64,000 bases of DNA, from the NCBI RefSeq assembly GCF_006715565.1, contig NZ_VFNL01000001.1:2666001-2730000 (forward strand), read 5' to 3'. The notes beneath the pieces were generated by a model, which was not told where the DNA came from, did no database searches, and saw only the letters and a program-made list of their open reading frames with translations. The DNA comes from Microbacterium sp. SLBN-154. GTDB lineage: Bacteria > Actinomycetota > Actinomycetes > Actinomycetales > Microbacteriaceae. The position numbers and the translations under genes are program-made. Of the stretch, positions 63,549 through 64,000 are shown one piece after another; position 1 is the stretch's first letter, and each line of letters starts with the position of its first letter.

Positions 63549-64000
63549 GCTGCCTGCTCCGCTGCTCGGGCGTACACGACCGCCGCGAAGTCCTCAAGCG
63601 TACCTGGTAACCGAATGACAGCGAACCTGATTGGCGACTGTCCGAACTCTTTTGAGGGATTAGCAAAGTTGCCGAAGTCGCTCGGCTTGTATGTGCCGGC
63701 GGCTCGCACGAGAACCGGAGCGACGGTCGGGGTTGGCGCTTTTGACAGGCCGTGCAGGAGGAGCGCACGGGCCGTTGCCTCTCTTGCCTCTGACTTCGCG
63801 TGCTTGAGGGCCCAGTGCAACTCACCCAGAACCGACTCTCGGTTGTTGAGTCTTCGCAAAGTCTCCGCATGCATGCTATCTCTTGCGGTGTGGACGACCG
63901 CCGGCGGGCTTGACGTTGAGGAAGACGCCTTGACCTCGGTGAGGACGACGGCCGAGTTCGGCGTGAGACCAAGAACATCCAGACCGCGTGATGGAAGTCC
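63545..64000 (-). CDS. PD-(D/E)xK nuclease-like protein, partner of the helicase (5' end beyond the window)
   Basis: The frame stays open to the right edge, leaving 151 C-terminal residues. Near the edge, LDVLGLTPNSAVVLTEVKAS gives an Asp...Glu-x-Lys arrangement typical of PD-(D/E)xK nucleases. A helical segment (RRLNNRESVLGELHWALKHA) and a strand (IRFAVIRLPGTLEDFAAVVY) follow. It is co-translated with the helicase (ATGA overlap). HamA/DUF1837 is the best candidate, but most of the protein is missing and the motif is not the exact DUF1837 one. Confidence 0.55.
   Translation of the reverse strand, partial: GLPSRGLDVLGLTPNSAVVLTEVKASSSTSSPPAVVHTARDSMHAETLRRLNNRESVLGELHWALKHAKSEAREATARALLLHGLSKAPTPTVAPVLVRAAGTYKPSDFGNFANPSKEFGQSPIRFAVIRLPGTLEDFAAVVYARAAEQAA

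Overview
The window is high-GC DNA from an actinobacterium, most likely Microbacteriaceae (Microbacterium or a close relative). The support is a class Ib ribonucleotide reductase operon (nrdHIEF), an Lsr2 nucleoid protein, a chromosomal rifampin ADP-ribosyltransferase, two DUF222/HNH (13E12-type) genes, GTG starts, and many 4-base stop/start overlaps. All identifications come from reading motifs; no search was run.

Layout. 1-4999: a truncated RNA methyltransferase, a GAP-family membrane protein, the first DUF222/HNH gene, and an Lrp/AsnC regulator divergent from a PLP-dependent Cys/Met-type lyase. 5016-9216: nrdHIEF on the minus strand, with NrdR-like boxes and a cluster of DnaA-box-like sequences upstream. 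9217-15710: a transporter, an alpha/beta hydrolase overlapping an acyl-CoA dehydrogenase, a release-factor-fold protein, a DUF445 protein and an AIG2-like protein. 15707-22328: histidine utilisation (hutG, hutI, hutU, hutH) with a divergent IclR regulator. 22332-28735: a LacI regulator divergent from a carbohydrate ABC operon that ends in a glycogen-debranching-type glucosidase, with three copies of a TGAWCGWTCA operator. 28748-32371: a YbaK protein, an amino-acid dehydrogenase, arr, and an intact IS481-type element inserted in the 3' end of a tRNA-Ala gene. 32438-46506: core genes (second DUF222/HNH gene, acetyltransferase, galU, 5-formyl-THF cyclo-ligase, FmdB, mscL, a degenerate SF1-helicase-like protein, an alkyltransferase-like protein without its acceptor cysteine, acetate symporter with DUF485 partner, GAF-LuxR regulator, lsr2, HesB-like).

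From tRNA-Arg (46584) to the right edge the window is an anti-phage defence island. It holds an McrBC-type modification-dependent system, a type I restriction-modification operon with two different hsdM genes (hsdM-hsdM-hsdS-hsdR), a DUF3800 gene followed by a small retron-like reverse transcriptase with a structured RNA between them, a small coiled-coil/HTH gene with an out-of-frame fragment, and a nuclease-helicase pair on the minus strand resembling Hachiman. The nuclease gene runs off the right edge.

Most interesting points: (1) the DUF3800/RNA/RT unit, where a 17-position duplex (14 Watson-Crick, 2 G-U, 1 mismatch) encloses four hairpins and covers the RT ribosome-binding site, as expected for a divergent retron; (2) the two-M-subunit type I system; (3) several conserved-looking proteins lacking catalytic residues: PVHR in place of PCHR, GTGGT in place of GTGKT, and a HesB-like protein without cysteine; (4) the IS481 insertion whose 15-bp target duplication rebuilds the tRNA-Ala 3' end but separates the tRNA from its terminator.
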